Assembly (NCBI GenBank): GCA_030448265.1
Contig: JAUJNG010000015.1
Coordinates: 1 to 64,000 of the forward strand
Length of the DNA stretch: 64,000 nucleotides
From: Abditibacterium sp.
Lineage (GTDB): Bacteria > Armatimonadota > Abditibacteriia > Abditibacteriales > Abditibacteriaceae
Reading direction: 5' to 3'
This document shows, one piece after another, positions 54,760 to 62,873 of the stretch. Every line of letters begins with the position of its first letter. Within the stretch, counting starts at the first letter, position 1. Both the position numbers and the translations under genes were made by a program. The notes under the pieces were generated by a model. The model worked only from the letters and a program-made list of their open reading frames with translations, had not been told where the DNA came from and did no database searches.

Positions 54760-54890
54760 TGACCCCCTCTCCCTTCGGGAGAGGGACGGGGTGAGGGAAA
54801 AACTCGCAGTTTCCTCAACTTACTCATAAATCTTTGAAACCCCCACTTTCTCCCTCACCCCGTCCCTCTCCCGAAGGGAGAGGGGGGTCA
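54760..54890. repeat. Long inverted repeat, about 39-bp arms (ctctcccttcgggagag)
   Basis: Left arm 54760-54798 and right arm 54851-54890 pair with a single-base length difference; each arm contains its own hairpin ctctcccttcgggagag. Two alternative folds are possible (one long cruciform or two short hairpins). Fills the gap between the small gene and the DUF559 gene. Confidence 0.92.
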
Positions 54891-54917
54891 AACTGATTTT
54901 TCGTCCATCTCACCGCT

Positions 54918-55274
54918 ATGCACCGTGCTTCCACACTCAAAGCCCGCCAACTGCGCCGCGTTTCCACGCCCTACGAGCGCGTTTTGTGGAAACTGCTGCG
55001 CGACCGGCAACTGGATGAGTTCAAATTCCGGCGCCAGCATCCCATCGGGCGTTATGTCGCCGATTTCGCCTGTGTTGGGGCGATGCTTGTGGTGGAATTG
55101 GACGGTCGCATTCACGACGAACAGCAAGAATACGATGCCGTGCGCGACCAGTTTTTGCAGGACAACGGCTGGAGAGTGCTGCGCTTTTCCAACCGTGATC
55201 TAATGAGCCATCCTGAAGGCGTCTGGCTTGCCATTGAAGCGCACCTCACCGCGCCCATCGGGAACGAAAATTGA
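54918..55274 (+). CDS. DUF559-domain protein (Vsr-like endonuclease fold)
   Basis: 118 residues: TPYERVLWKLLRDRQLDEFKFRRQHPIGRYVADFACVGAMLVVELDGRIHDEQQEYDAVRDQFLQDNGWRVLRFSNRDL shows the DUF559/PD-(D/E)XK pattern: catalytic Asp in YVADFAC, Glu-x-Asp in VVELDG, and a WRVLRF strand. Related to Vsr mismatch endonucleases and often found as small orphan proteins. Function unknown. Its stop overlaps the next frame, but the following gene's own start lies 36 bases further on. Confidence 0.88.
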   Translation: MHRASTLKARQLRRVSTPYERVLWKLLRDRQLDEFKFRRQHPIGRYVADFACVGAMLVVELDGRIHDEQQEYDAVRDQFLQDNGWRVLRFSNRDLMSHPEGVWLAIEAHLTAPIGNEN

Positions 55275-55309
55275 TAACACCGCCCCTAAACAACCCCAAG
55301 GAGAACCTC

Positions 55310-55546
55310 ATGGCCACCGCCCACGAAGATGATGTCGTTCACGCCTTTCGACAGGCGCTCGAAGAAGAACTGCGCCGCGTGCAGCAAGGCGCACATCACG
55401 AACCGTTGCTCCTTGACGGGGCCACGCCGGAAGAGAATTTCGAGCGCCTGGTTCACAGCCACGAGCGTTTGCAAAGCGAAGTCGCCCTGCTCCGCACCGT
55501 GATTTTGAAACTGGTGTCGCAGCCCGTCGATTTTGAAACCTCCTGA
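55310..55546 (+). CDS. Hypothetical acidic helical protein (78 aa)
   Basis: From the ATG at 55310 with a caaggagaacc Shine-Dalgarno. Helical, charged: VVHAFRQALEEELRRVQQGAHHE, then ENFERLVHSHERLQSEVALLRTVILKLVSQ, a likely coiled coil. No recognised family. It lies 19 bases before the hpt start on the same strand and is probably co-transcribed with it. Confidence 0.65.
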   Translation: MATAHEDDVVHAFRQALEEELRRVQQGAHHEPLLLDGATPEENFERLVHSHERLQSEVALLRTVILKLVSQPVDFETS

Positions 55547-55565
55547 GCCTCTTCTCAGACTTTCC

Positions 55566-56168
55566 ATGTCCACCGCCAATTCCCAGCCGTTTCGTCCCCA
55601 CCACCTCGATTCCGAGGTGCGCCCTTCCGAGGCCGATGTCGAGTCGATTTTGCTCGCGCCCGAACAAATCCAGGCGCGCGTCGCCGAACTGGGCGCCCAG
55701 ATTTCGCGCGATTACGAGGGAAAAGACCCTATTTTCATCTCGGTTCTGGTGGGCGCCTTCATGTTCACCGGCGATTTGCTGCGCCATGTCACCGTGCCCT
55801 GCTCGCTCGATTTCATGGCGATTTCGAGCTACGGCAAGGACACGCGCTCGTCGGGCGTGGTGCGCGTCATGAAAGACCTCGATCAAAGCATTGAAAGCCG
55901 CCACGTCGTGATTCTGGAAGACATCATCGACACCGGTCTCACGCTCAATTACCTGCTCGACAACATCAGCAACCGCAACGCCGCCTCGGTTCGCGTCGCG
56001 TCTCTGCTCGATAAACCCAGCCGCCGCCTGACCGATGTGAAGGTCGATTACGTCGGTTTTGAAGTGCCCGACGAGTTCGTCATCGGCTACGGCCTCGATT
56101 TCGCGCAGCGCTACCGCAACTTCCCCTATGTCGGCGTGCTGCGGCCCGAAGTTTACGGCGGCAAATAA
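55566..56168 (+). CDS. hpt: Hypoxanthine phosphoribosyltransferase
   Basis: 200 residues; salvages hypoxanthine/guanine to IMP/GMP with PRPP. Motifs: PIFISVLVGAFMFTGDLLRHV, the SSYGKDTRSSGVV flexible loop, VVILEDIIDTGLTLNYLL (PRPP-binding motif with adjacent acidic residues) and KVDYVGFEVPDEFVIGYGLDFAQRYRNFPYVGVL. All typical of bacterial Hpt. An N-terminal extension of about 20 residues precedes the family start. Belongs to the purine-gene neighbourhood. Confidence 0.94.
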   Translation: MSTANSQPFRPHHLDSEVRPSEADVESILLAPEQIQARVAELGAQISRDYEGKDPIFISVLVGAFMFTGDLLRHVTVPCSLDFMAISSYGKDTRSSGVVRVMKDLDQSIESRHVVILEDIIDTGLTLNYLLDNISNRNAASVRVASLLDKPSRRLTDVKVDYVGFEVPDEFVIGYGLDFAQRYRNFPYVGVLRPEVYGGK

Positions 56169-56426
56169 ATTGCTAAACCTCTCGCGTCGCCGTTCGTTAT
56201 AGCCCTGCCCCACCCACGCTGGAACGCGAAAAACACTCGCTTCCAAGATATTTCCATCCAAACCTTCTCGTTTCCGATTTTTTCTCCGCGAAAGTCGCTT
56301 TTTCAAGCTGTTTTTCCCTCAAATCGTCCGCGCTGTTGCTCTACAACACCCTTTCAATCGCGACTCGATTTCCCCAATTTCAGGTGAGTTATTTTTTCAA
56401 CGCGCAGTGCCGCGTCTGGAGTTTGT
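56169..56426. other. hpt-rho gap (rho leader)
   Basis: 258 bases without a gene. The part nearest rho is C- and T-rich with little G (for example tccaaaccttctcgtttcc, ctttttcaagctgtttttccctc), as expected of a Rho-binding (rut-like) leader that could allow autoregulation of rho. No clear hairpin. The rho Shine-Dalgarno is a modest ggag. Confidence 0.45.
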
Positions 56427-58529
56427 ATGAGTTCTGAAGAAACCCGCGAAACCCCCGTTTCCCCCGCTGCGGCGCCTGCCGAAAAGCCCAAAGTCGTGCG
56501 CCGTCGCCGCACCGTGAAAAGTGAGGCTGACGCGCAGCAGCCCACGCTTCTGGCCGATGTCGCCGCGTCCGATAGCGCCGCGTCCGATGGCGCCGCGTCC
56601 GATGGCGCCGCCAAACCCAAACGCGCGCCGCGCCGCGCCGCCGCGCCAGTTGAAACCGCGCGCGTCGAAGCGACGCCGGTCGTCGTTGCACCCGTTGTCG
56701 TGGCGTCGGTCGAAACCATGCGCGTCCCAACTGTGCCGGTTGTCGTGGCGCCCTCGCATCCGGCGCCCGAAATCGAGCGCGCCGCGCCGGTTTCGGTCGC
56801 GCCGCCGCTCGAAACGCCCGCGCCGCCTCAAAATGGCGAAACAATGCGCCGCGACTTCGCGCCGCGCGACCACCCGCGAGACAACGGCCCCAGAGACAAC
56901 GGCCCCAGAGACAACGGTTTCCGCGAGGGCGAACCCAGGGACAACGCGCCGCGCTTCGACGGTCGTTTCGACAATCGCGGCGAGCGATTCGCGCGCGACG
57001 GCGGCCCACAAAACGGCGATGGCGGCGCTCCCAATCCCGAAAATCGCGCTCACGATGGCGAGCAGCAAGGCGGCGACGGCCAAAACTTTGGCGGCGAGCG
57101 GCCCTTCGACGGTGACCGCTTCGATAATCGTCCGCGCTTTCGCGGACGCAATCAGATGCGCCGCGAACGCGCTCTCAACAATCGCAACGGTCGTTTCGGC
57201 GGGCCAAACGGCGGCGATAGTGGCGGCTACAACCAACAACAGCAACAGCGTCGCCGCGAAGTCGAGATTCTGGGCCTGCAAAACATGGAGATGCCTGAAC
57301 TTTTGGGCGTGGCAGCGGAGTTCAACATCGAAGCCCCGCCCGAAGACAAAGACGCGCTGATTTACGCTATTCTTGAAGCGCAGGCCTATTCGCAAAACGC
57401 GATTTTGAAGCGGGGCACGCTCGAAATTCTCAGCGACGGCAAAGGTTTCTTGCGCTGCGAGGGCTATCTGCCCGCCGATGGCGACGTTTACGTTTCGCAG
57501 TCGCAAATCAAGCGCTTCAACCTCAAAACCGGCGATTTGGTGCTGGGAACGGTGCGAACGCCCAAGGAAATGGAGCGTTTTCACGGACTTTTACGGGTCG
57601 AATCCATCAACGGGCTGTCGCCCGAAGTGATGAAGACGCGCAAGGATTTCGAGAAGCTGACGCCGATTTTCCCAACCGAAAAGTTCGTCCTCGAAACCGA
57701 GCCGACCAACATCACGGCGCGCATTATCGACCTGATTTCGCCCATCGGCAAAGGTTCGCGTGGCCTGATCGTCGCGCCGCCCAAAGCCGGCAAAACGACG
57801 CTCATCAAAAACATCGCCAATTCGATTGCCAAAAATCATCCCGATGTCAAATTGATTGTGCTTTTGATTGACGAGCGGCCCGAAGAAGTGACCGATATTT
57901 CGCGCTCCACAACTGCCGAAGTCGTCGCTTCGACCTTCGATGAAATGCCCGACAATCATATGCGTGTCGCCGACATCGTGATGGAAAAGGCCAAGCGCTT
58001 AGTCGAAATGAAGCAGGATGTCGTGATTTTGATGGATTCGATTACCCGACTTTCGCGCGCGAGCAACCTGGTGGTTTCGCCATCGGGCCGCACGCTTTCC
58101 GGCGGTTTGGATCCGGCGGCGATGTATCGGCCCAAGCGGATGTTCGGCGCGGCGCGCAACATCGAAGAAGGTGGCAGCCTCACCATTCTGGCGACGGCGC
58201 TGGTTGATACCGGCAGCCGCATGGATGAGATGATTTTCGAGGAGTTCAAGGGCACCGGCAACCTCGATTTGGTCTTAGATCGCAACCTATTCGACCAGCG
58301 CATCTTTCCGGCAATCGACATCAACCGCAGCGGCACGCGCCGCGACGATTTGCTGCTCGGCAAGGAAGATCTGGCGACGATTTTCCATCTGCGCCGCACT
58401 TTAGCGCAACTCGACAACGACAAAGCGGTGACGCTGTTGATCGACCGCTTGAAAAACACCAAATCGAACGACGATTTCATGCAAGTCGTGGCGAAATCGG
58501 CGCGCAACGCGGGCGGCGGCGCGGGTTGA
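56427..58529 (+). CDS. rho: Transcription termination factor Rho with long N-terminal extension
   Basis: 700 residues versus about 420 in E. coli. Residues 1-275 are a low-complexity extension: Pro/Ala/Val-rich with three AASDG/S repeats (46-60), then Arg/Asp/Asn/Gly-rich (RDNGPRDNGPRDNG, residues 151-164, and RFDNRGERFARDGG). The conserved part has the N-terminal helical domain (EMPELLGVAAEFNIEAP), the RNA-binding cold-shock-like domain (GTLEILSDGKGFLR), Walker A PPKAGKTTLIKNIA (451-464), Walker B VVILMDSITRLSRASN and the R/Q-loops (GGLDPAAMYRPKRMFGAARNIEEGGSLT, EEFKGTGN). Long basic Rho inserts in other phyla strengthen RNA binding or phase separation. A terminator follows. Confidence 0.97.
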   Translation: MSSEETRETPVSPAAAPAEKPKVVRRRRTVKSEADAQQPTLLADVAASDSAASDGAASDGAAKPKRAPRRAAAPVETARVEATPVVVAPVVVASVETMRVPTVPVVVAPSHPAPEIERAAPVSVAPPLETPAPPQNGETMRRDFAPRDHPRDNGPRDNGPRDNGFREGEPRDNAPRFDGRFDNRGERFARDGGPQNGDGGAPNPENRAHDGEQQGGDGQNFGGERPFDGDRFDNRPRFRGRNQMRRERALNNRNGRFGGPNGGDSGGYNQQQQQRRREVEILGLQNMEMPELLGVAAEFNIEAPPEDKDALIYAILEAQAYSQNAILKRGTLEILSDGKGFLRCEGYLPADGDVYVSQSQIKRFNLKTGDLVLGTVRTPKEMERFHGLLRVESINGLSPEVMKTRKDFEKLTPIFPTEKFVLETEPTNITARIIDLISPIGKGSRGLIVAPPKAGKTTLIKNIANSIAKNHPDVKLIVLLIDERPEEVTDISRSTTAEVVASTFDEMPDNHMRVADIVMEKAKRLVEMKQDVVILMDSITRLSRASNLVVSPSGRTLSGGLDPAAMYRPKRMFGAARNIEEGGSLTILATALVDTGSRMDEMIFEEFKGTGNLDLVLDRNLFDQRIFPAIDINRSGTRRDDLLLGKEDLATIFHLRRTLAQLDNDKAVTLLIDRLKNTKSNDDFMQVVAKSARNAGGGAG
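56562..56606 (+). repeat. Three 15-bp tandem repeats within rho
   Basis: gccgcgtccgatagc followed by two copies of gccgcgtccgatggc, encoding AASDS-AASDG-AASDG. A second 15-bp repeat (gagacaacggcccca) occupies about 56878-56917 and encodes RDNGP units. Both are in frame and likely to vary in copy number. Confidence 0.9.
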
Positions 58530-58541
58530 GAATGGGAAACG

Positions 58542-58576
58542 AAAAGGCGGCAAAATCATTGATTTTGCCGCCTTTT
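58542..58576. terminator. Bidirectional Rho-independent terminator after rho
   Basis: aaaaggcggcaaaatca (58542-58558) is perfectly complementary to tgattttgccgcctttt (58560-58576). A/T tracts at both ends make it work on both strands, serving rho (plus) and the truncated methyltransferase gene (minus). Confidence 0.9.
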
Positions 58577-58631
58577 GTTCATTCAATAGTTGTAATTCTA
58601 CATCGCGCGATTGCCGAGTCAGCGAATCGCG

Positions 58632-58976
58632 TCACTCGTTGGTGCCGACGGCCCGATCCCAAATGATGAGGTCGTGAAACGAAAACTCGGCGCAAGCGCG
58701 CGACTGCAAATGCAGCCACAAGTGTTCGCGCTTGCCGACCTGCCCGAAAACATAGAGCAACCCGCCTGGCACGAGCAACCGCATCGCCTCGCGCAGCCAA
58801 CGCAGAGACCAATCGAGATACGCCGCTTCGTCGGGCCACTGATTGTCCCACGCTTCTTGGAGAAGCACCCGAAAATACGGCGGATCGGCGACGATGAGAT
58901 GAACCGGCGCGGCGGGCAGTTGCGGCATGAAGTCGAGGCAGCCGGCGGTGTGGGTAGTGTTGAGTTGCATACTCAT
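58632..58976 (-). pseudogene. Truncated site-specific DNA methyltransferase
   Basis: 114 residues. The start MSMQLNTTHTAGCLDFMPQLPAAPVHLIVADPPYFRVLLQEAWDNQW matches the N-terminus of class-beta N6-adenine/N4-cytosine methyltransferases with the catalytic DPPY motif, followed by LRWLREAMRLLVPGGLLYVFG and FSFHDLIIWDRAVG, where the protein ends. The target-recognition region and the C-terminal SAM-binding FxGxG motif are missing and not found in other frames before the terminator. No restriction enzyme gene is nearby. Probably a non-functional remnant. Confidence 0.82.
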
Positions 58977-59028
58977 CGCTGCCTGGAATTTTGACGAGAT
59001 TGCTCAATCACCGTTTGTAAGCCCTCGC

Positions 59029-59235
59029 TCATTTCACCCCGCTGCTGGATTTGGTGGCGACGATATCGGCTAAACCGACGTTATTTTTATCGCCGCGCGT
59101 CCAGGCGGCGACGCCGCTTTCAAAATCATCGACGGGCAGCGTGACCGCGCTTCCCAGCGCGGTTTGAGTGTGCGCCGCGCCCGAAAAGGTCGTCGCCAAG
59201 AGCAGGGCGAGGCCGAAAAAGCGAAAATTTCGCAA
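59029..59235 (-). CDS. Short exported protein, possibly a truncated remnant (68 aa)
   Basis: TTG start at 59235 with aaggag six bases upstream. Signal peptide MRNFRFFGLALLLATTFSGAAHTQ, then TALGSAVTLPVDDFESGVAAWTRGDKNNVGLADIVATKSSSGVK and stop. The DDFESGVAAW segment resembles the beginning of large secreted carbohydrate-active or surface proteins (a DFExG-type jelly-roll start), so this could be a 5-prime fragment of a longer gene. Lies between the truncated methyltransferase and a palindrome-filled gap. Confidence 0.55.
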   Translation of the reverse strand: MRNFRFFGLALLLATTFSGAAHTQTALGSAVTLPVDDFESGVAAWTRGDKNNVGLADIVATKSSSGVK

Positions 59236-59730
59236 GGGGAACTCCTTGAATTTGGCACCAAGGCCAGGCTTGAGCCGAAAAAATTATACCGAAACCACCT
59301 GTGCCCCAAGGAATGAACTGCGACTCACCAGGTTTTCGCACCACGACGAATGGGACAGTTGCAGTTGAGAATCTTGGTTAAGATCGTATCCAAAGAGGCG
59401 GGGCTGACGCCTCTTCCAATCAGGATTTTGAAGATAGGAAGAGGGCGTCAGTCCCTTGAAAAAATTGGCGCGCAAATTCAACTGCGTAATTCTCAACCAG
59501 ATGAAAGAGAAAAACGGCGTCTCTTGACCCCATTGCCGTTTGTCCTCCTGACTGCACAGTTGGTGTTTTATATCCCAGAACTAAGACAAGAAGATACAAT
59601 TACTATAATTTAATGACTGTAATTAGTATTTATCGTGAGGGGGGGTGTCAAGGCCGAGACCAGGCGGCTAAGATAGTGTCAAGTCGATTGAATTACAGTT
59701 ATTTCGCCCCAGGGTCGAGTCGTTTTTGCC
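59236..59730. other. 495-base gap with nested inverted repeats
   Basis: Inverted repeat gggctgacgcctcttcc (59401-59417)/ggaagagggcgtcagtccc (59437-59455), related to 5765-5830, is nested in outer arms gttgagaat (59365-59373)/attctcaac (59488-59496). Further right, 59560-59660 is AT-rich (aattactataatttaatgactgtaattag) and may hold the promoter of the TPR gene at 59731. No gene recognised. Confidence 0.7.
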
Positions 59731-60888
59731 ATGCCACACTTCCGCTTCAAAGCCGTTGCACCCCTGGGAGCCATCCTGCTCCTGGGCCTGGCACCCCTGG
59801 CGCACGCCCAGGACGAGGAGGCACCTGAAGGCGGCACGCCCGCAGCCAAAGCCACGCCTAACCTGGCGATTCGCCGCGAGTTTCTCCACTCTTTCCGCTC
59901 CGCCATCGCTCGCAACCCCGATGCGGCTGCGAGCCTGCTCGAAGAGTATTTAAAGCAGCAGCAGGGACGGCGCGACTCACGCCTGCTCATCGACATTGCC
60001 ACCGAAGCGGCCCTCATGCTCTACCGTCACGACCGCGCCAACCCCGAACGCGCTTTGGAAGCCCTTGATGGGGTGGTGCGGCGGTTTCCTGCCACGCGCT
60101 TTCGCTTTTTCGCAGTCAAGACTCAGGCCGAGATCCTCCGCACTTCGGGCAAACCGGAAGAAGGCATCACCCTGCTGCGCGAGGCGTGGCCTCAGGTCAA
60201 GATCGACATTCTCGATCCGGTGATGACTGGAGTGATAGGTGAGTCGGTGCGGACGCTGCGCGCTCTGCAAAAACCGGATGAAGCGGTGACGCTGCTGCAC
60301 GAAGCGCTGGCGACGGCGCCGCCTCTGGCCAACTGGATGAGCTACTACACGATGATGATCGAGACGCTCCACGATGCCAAACGCGAGGGCGAAGCGATGG
60401 CGTGGGCCGCGCTGTTTTTCCGCGTTTCTCCGTTTCAAGAAGCCGACCTGCAGCGTGCGACGGTTCAGGTGACGAACGGCTGGCTCAAAGCAGGCGAGGT
60501 GGACAAGCCCACCGCGTTTGCTCTGGCGCAGTCTCAGCCGGAAGCGCCCAATCCACTGCAGGAAGTGCCCACGCCCGCGCTGCCCGATGCGGTGCGGTTG
60601 GCGTTGGCGGCGCGGGTGAAGCAGGAAAAGGCGGCGACACCGGCGCGCATCTCGATGCAGATCGTGTTGGGCCAGACGCGCGAGGCGATGCTGGATGCAC
60701 GCGAACTGCTGTTGAAGAACCCCAAGTCTGCCGCGTCGGTGCGCGAGGTGGCGCGCGTCTTCAAGGCCACCGATGGCGATGTGGCGCGCGCCAATGCCGC
60801 TCTGCTCTTCTACCGTGATGGAGAGGGCGCAGACCCGCTCAAGACGTTCTTTGCCGAAGTGTCCGATGTTCCCGCCGCGACACCGTAG
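59731..60888 (+). CDS. Secreted TPR-like protein
   Basis: 385 residues with signal peptide ending LAPLAHAQD. The mature part is helical and repetitive (LIDIATEAALMLYRHDRANPERALEALDGVVRRFPATRF, AVKTQAEILRTSGKPEEGITLLREAW, EMIETLHDAKREGEAMAWAALFF-type), consistent with TPR or TPR-like repeats, followed by a linker (APNPLQEVPTPALPD) and another helical domain. Periplasmic scaffold by fold; partner unknown. Probably the first gene of a set continuing to the end of the window, the next gene starting 24 bases after its stop. Confidence 0.8.
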   Translation: MPHFRFKAVAPLGAILLLGLAPLAHAQDEEAPEGGTPAAKATPNLAIRREFLHSFRSAIARNPDAAASLLEEYLKQQQGRRDSRLLIDIATEAALMLYRHDRANPERALEALDGVVRRFPATRFRFFAVKTQAEILRTSGKPEEGITLLREAWPQVKIDILDPVMTGVIGESVRTLRALQKPDEAVTLLHEALATAPPLANWMSYYTMMIETLHDAKREGEAMAWAALFFRVSPFQEADLQRATVQVTNGWLKAGEVDKPTAFALAQSQPEAPNPLQEVPTPALPDAVRLALAARVKQEKAATPARISMQIVLGQTREAMLDARELLLKNPKSAASVREVARVFKATDGDVARANAALLFYRDGEGADPLKTFFAEVSDVPAATP

Positions 60889-60911
60889 TAATTGTTGAAT
60901 CTCCTGCTCCC

Positions 60912-62411
60912 ATGTCGATGCTTTGCTTCTCCCCAATTCCTGTGGGGCCACTCTCTTCCTCCTTTGTGCGGTGGAACCTGCGTCTGCGGGTGTGGCTGCC
61001 GGCAGCGATGGCGGGCGTGGTGCTGTGCGGGGCGGGTTCATTGGGCCAGGCCCAGCCCAGGGAAAAGGCGCGAGTGCCGCAGGCGGAGGCGCCCCTGATG
61101 CCGGTGCTGGGTGTGGGGGAGGAACCAGCAGTGGAGGTCAAGACTTCTGCGGCGCGTTCGGCGCGGCTGCTGCCCTGGGTGGAGATGCTGGGCAGTGGCG
61201 ACAAGACGGCGGCGCAGGTGTGGGAGAGTGGGAAGTTCAGCGTGGAAGATGTGCTCTTCGCGTTGGAGCATCTCATCACCTCCAACGGCGTTGTCGTGGG
61301 GCGCAAAGGCAGTCCCCTGGTGAAGCAGCAGGGTGAAACCGCTCGTGCGGCGCTGGCGGGGTTGCTGGCGGAGCATGGCGGAGAACGGCTGAAGGAGTGG
61401 GAAGAGAAGCCGGAGAGTTTGGCGGTTCGGGTGCGGTTGTGGCTGGGAGAGCATTACGGGAAGCAGGGCGATGAGCGGGCGGTGCCGCTTTTGGAAAGCG
61501 TTTTAGCCTACGGGCAAAAGCAGGCACAGGCGATGCCGGAAAAGAAACTCAAGAACGCGCCTGCGACTTATTTTGCAGCCGCCGAGAGGTTGGCTTGGTT
61601 TTATCGAGACAAAGGCAAGCCGGAAGAGGCGGCTAAAGCGTGGCTGCGGGTGCCGGAACTACTCAATGAGAGCGACTGGTGGGTGGGCGATGCACAGGTT
61701 GAAGCGGCATGGGTCTATACGCGAGTAGATGAGAACAAGGCAGAACAGTCCTATAGAAAAGCTGCACAACACAATTTTCCATGGGCGAAGCAAGCGGCTT
61801 TATGGGGTTTAGCCCGTCTGCTTATCAAGCAGGACAGGCATGAAGAAGCGCACAAATTTCTCGCCTCTCAACTCCAGGGTGAGGCCATTCCGCAAAAACA
61901 AGTTATCGTGTCATGCCTATTGGGAAGTTCTTACTACCGAAGTGGCGATTTTCGGTCAGCGCAGGAGTGGAGCAAAAAGGCATTGGCACAGTATGCCGCT
62001 CTCTCCGAGGTGAAGCCAAGAATGGGTTTGGATGCCGCAGTTTCTGAATCGTCGGAGCGGTTGTGGTGGAGCGAGCATTGGAAAGTAAGTCCGTTTGTTT
62101 GTTGGCCACCGCAACTCAACATTTCGGCTCAAGAGAAATCAACGGTTAACATCCGTGCATTTCGTGACCTTCAGGTCAACTTATCTGTTGACGATCCGCG
62201 AATCCGGGCGGCGTTTAAAGATGGTTGGCAGAGCGCCGAAAACGGTCTCTGTTTCGACCGGCAAGTTACCATCGAACTGTTGCCAATTGGTGTTCAAGAC
62301 CGTTTTAGCGGAACGCTTACAGTAACAAGTCCACAATTTCCTGGCCTCGAACAAAAAGTGAGGTTGCATATCAACCAAGCATCCTCTTTGAATAATGGAG
62401 GTGATCGGTAA
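60912..62411 (+). CDS. Secreted TPR-like protein with C-terminal beta domain
   Basis: 499 residues; a signal-like hydrophobic stretch (LPAAMAGVVLCGAGSLGQAQ, about 29-48). Helical repeats from about 165 to 390 (RVRLWLGEHYGKQGDERAVPLLESVLAYGQ, AERLAWFYRDKGKPEEAAKAWLRVPELL, AALWGLARLLIKQDRHEEAHKFLASQL), then a beta-rich end (VNIRAFRDLQVNLSVDDPRI ... FSGTLTVTSPQFPGLEQKVRLHINQ) of DUF1573/ASPM-like character. G+C is high up to about position 61690 and then clearly lower to the end, suggesting a chimeric gene. The stop overlaps a region upstream of the DUF1573 gene. Confidence 0.75.
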   Translation: MSMLCFSPIPVGPLSSSFVRWNLRLRVWLPAAMAGVVLCGAGSLGQAQPREKARVPQAEAPLMPVLGVGEEPAVEVKTSAARSARLLPWVEMLGSGDKTAAQVWESGKFSVEDVLFALEHLITSNGVVVGRKGSPLVKQQGETARAALAGLLAEHGGERLKEWEEKPESLAVRVRLWLGEHYGKQGDERAVPLLESVLAYGQKQAQAMPEKKLKNAPATYFAAAERLAWFYRDKGKPEEAAKAWLRVPELLNESDWWVGDAQVEAAWVYTRVDENKAEQSYRKAAQHNFPWAKQAALWGLARLLIKQDRHEEAHKFLASQLQGEAIPQKQVIVSCLLGSSYYRSGDFRSAQEWSKKALAQYAALSEVKPRMGLDAAVSESSERLWWSEHWKVSPFVCWPPQLNISAQEKSTVNIRAFRDLQVNLSVDDPRIRAAFKDGWQSAENGLCFDRQVTIELLPIGVQDRFSGTLTVTSPQFPGLEQKVRLHINQASSLNNGGDR

Positions 62412-62415
62412 CTTT

Positions 62416-62835
62416 ATGAATAGTGGACTGGTCAGAAAGAAATTGCGCTTACATCATGTCGTCACAACATCGGCTTTCATAATTTTTGTCTGTGGAACAT
62501 TCTTTCCTCATACAATTAATTTATTAATCCGGCACCGAGGGTTACCGTTAGCGGTTGAGCGAATTGTGCAACTTGGCGATGTGCCACAAGGCAAGACGAC
62601 AACGCGTCGTCTGTCACTATTCAATCCACATTTGACAACTGTCAATCTTCAATCTGTGAGTAGCACATGTGGTTGCACAACGGTCGATGCCTCAGCCAGG
62701 GCCATTGGGCCTCTGAGAAGCAGCACCATCACAGTCTCAGTGACGCCCTCGAGCAAAGGCAACGGCAGCGAGAGCATTGAACTTTCAACAGATCGTGGCA
62801 ATCAACAGGTTTCTGTAGATTATAACGCGACCTGA
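62416..62835 (+). CDS. Membrane-anchored DUF1573 protein
   Basis: 139 residues from the ATG at 62416, 10 nt after a near-perfect ggaggtgat Shine-Dalgarno that overlaps the end of the preceding gene. One N-terminal membrane segment (TTSAFIIFVCGTFFPHTINLLI), then the DUF1573 immunoglobulin-like domain: VQLGDVPQGKTTTRRLSLFNPHLTTVNLQSVSSTCGCTTVDAS, with the CGC pair typical of the family. DUF1573 proteins occur on the cell surface of Bacteroidota and Planctomycetota-like groups; role unknown. Lower G+C than the rest of the window. Confidence 0.82.
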   Translation: MNSGLVRKKLRLHHVVTTSAFIIFVCGTFFPHTINLLIRHRGLPLAVERIVQLGDVPQGKTTTRRLSLFNPHLTTVNLQSVSSTCGCTTVDASARAIGPLRSSTITVSVTPSSKGNGSESIELSTDRGNQQVSVDYNAT

Positions 62836-62873
62836 AATAAACACGGCTTTACACAAGCCCTAAAGGAATCCAG

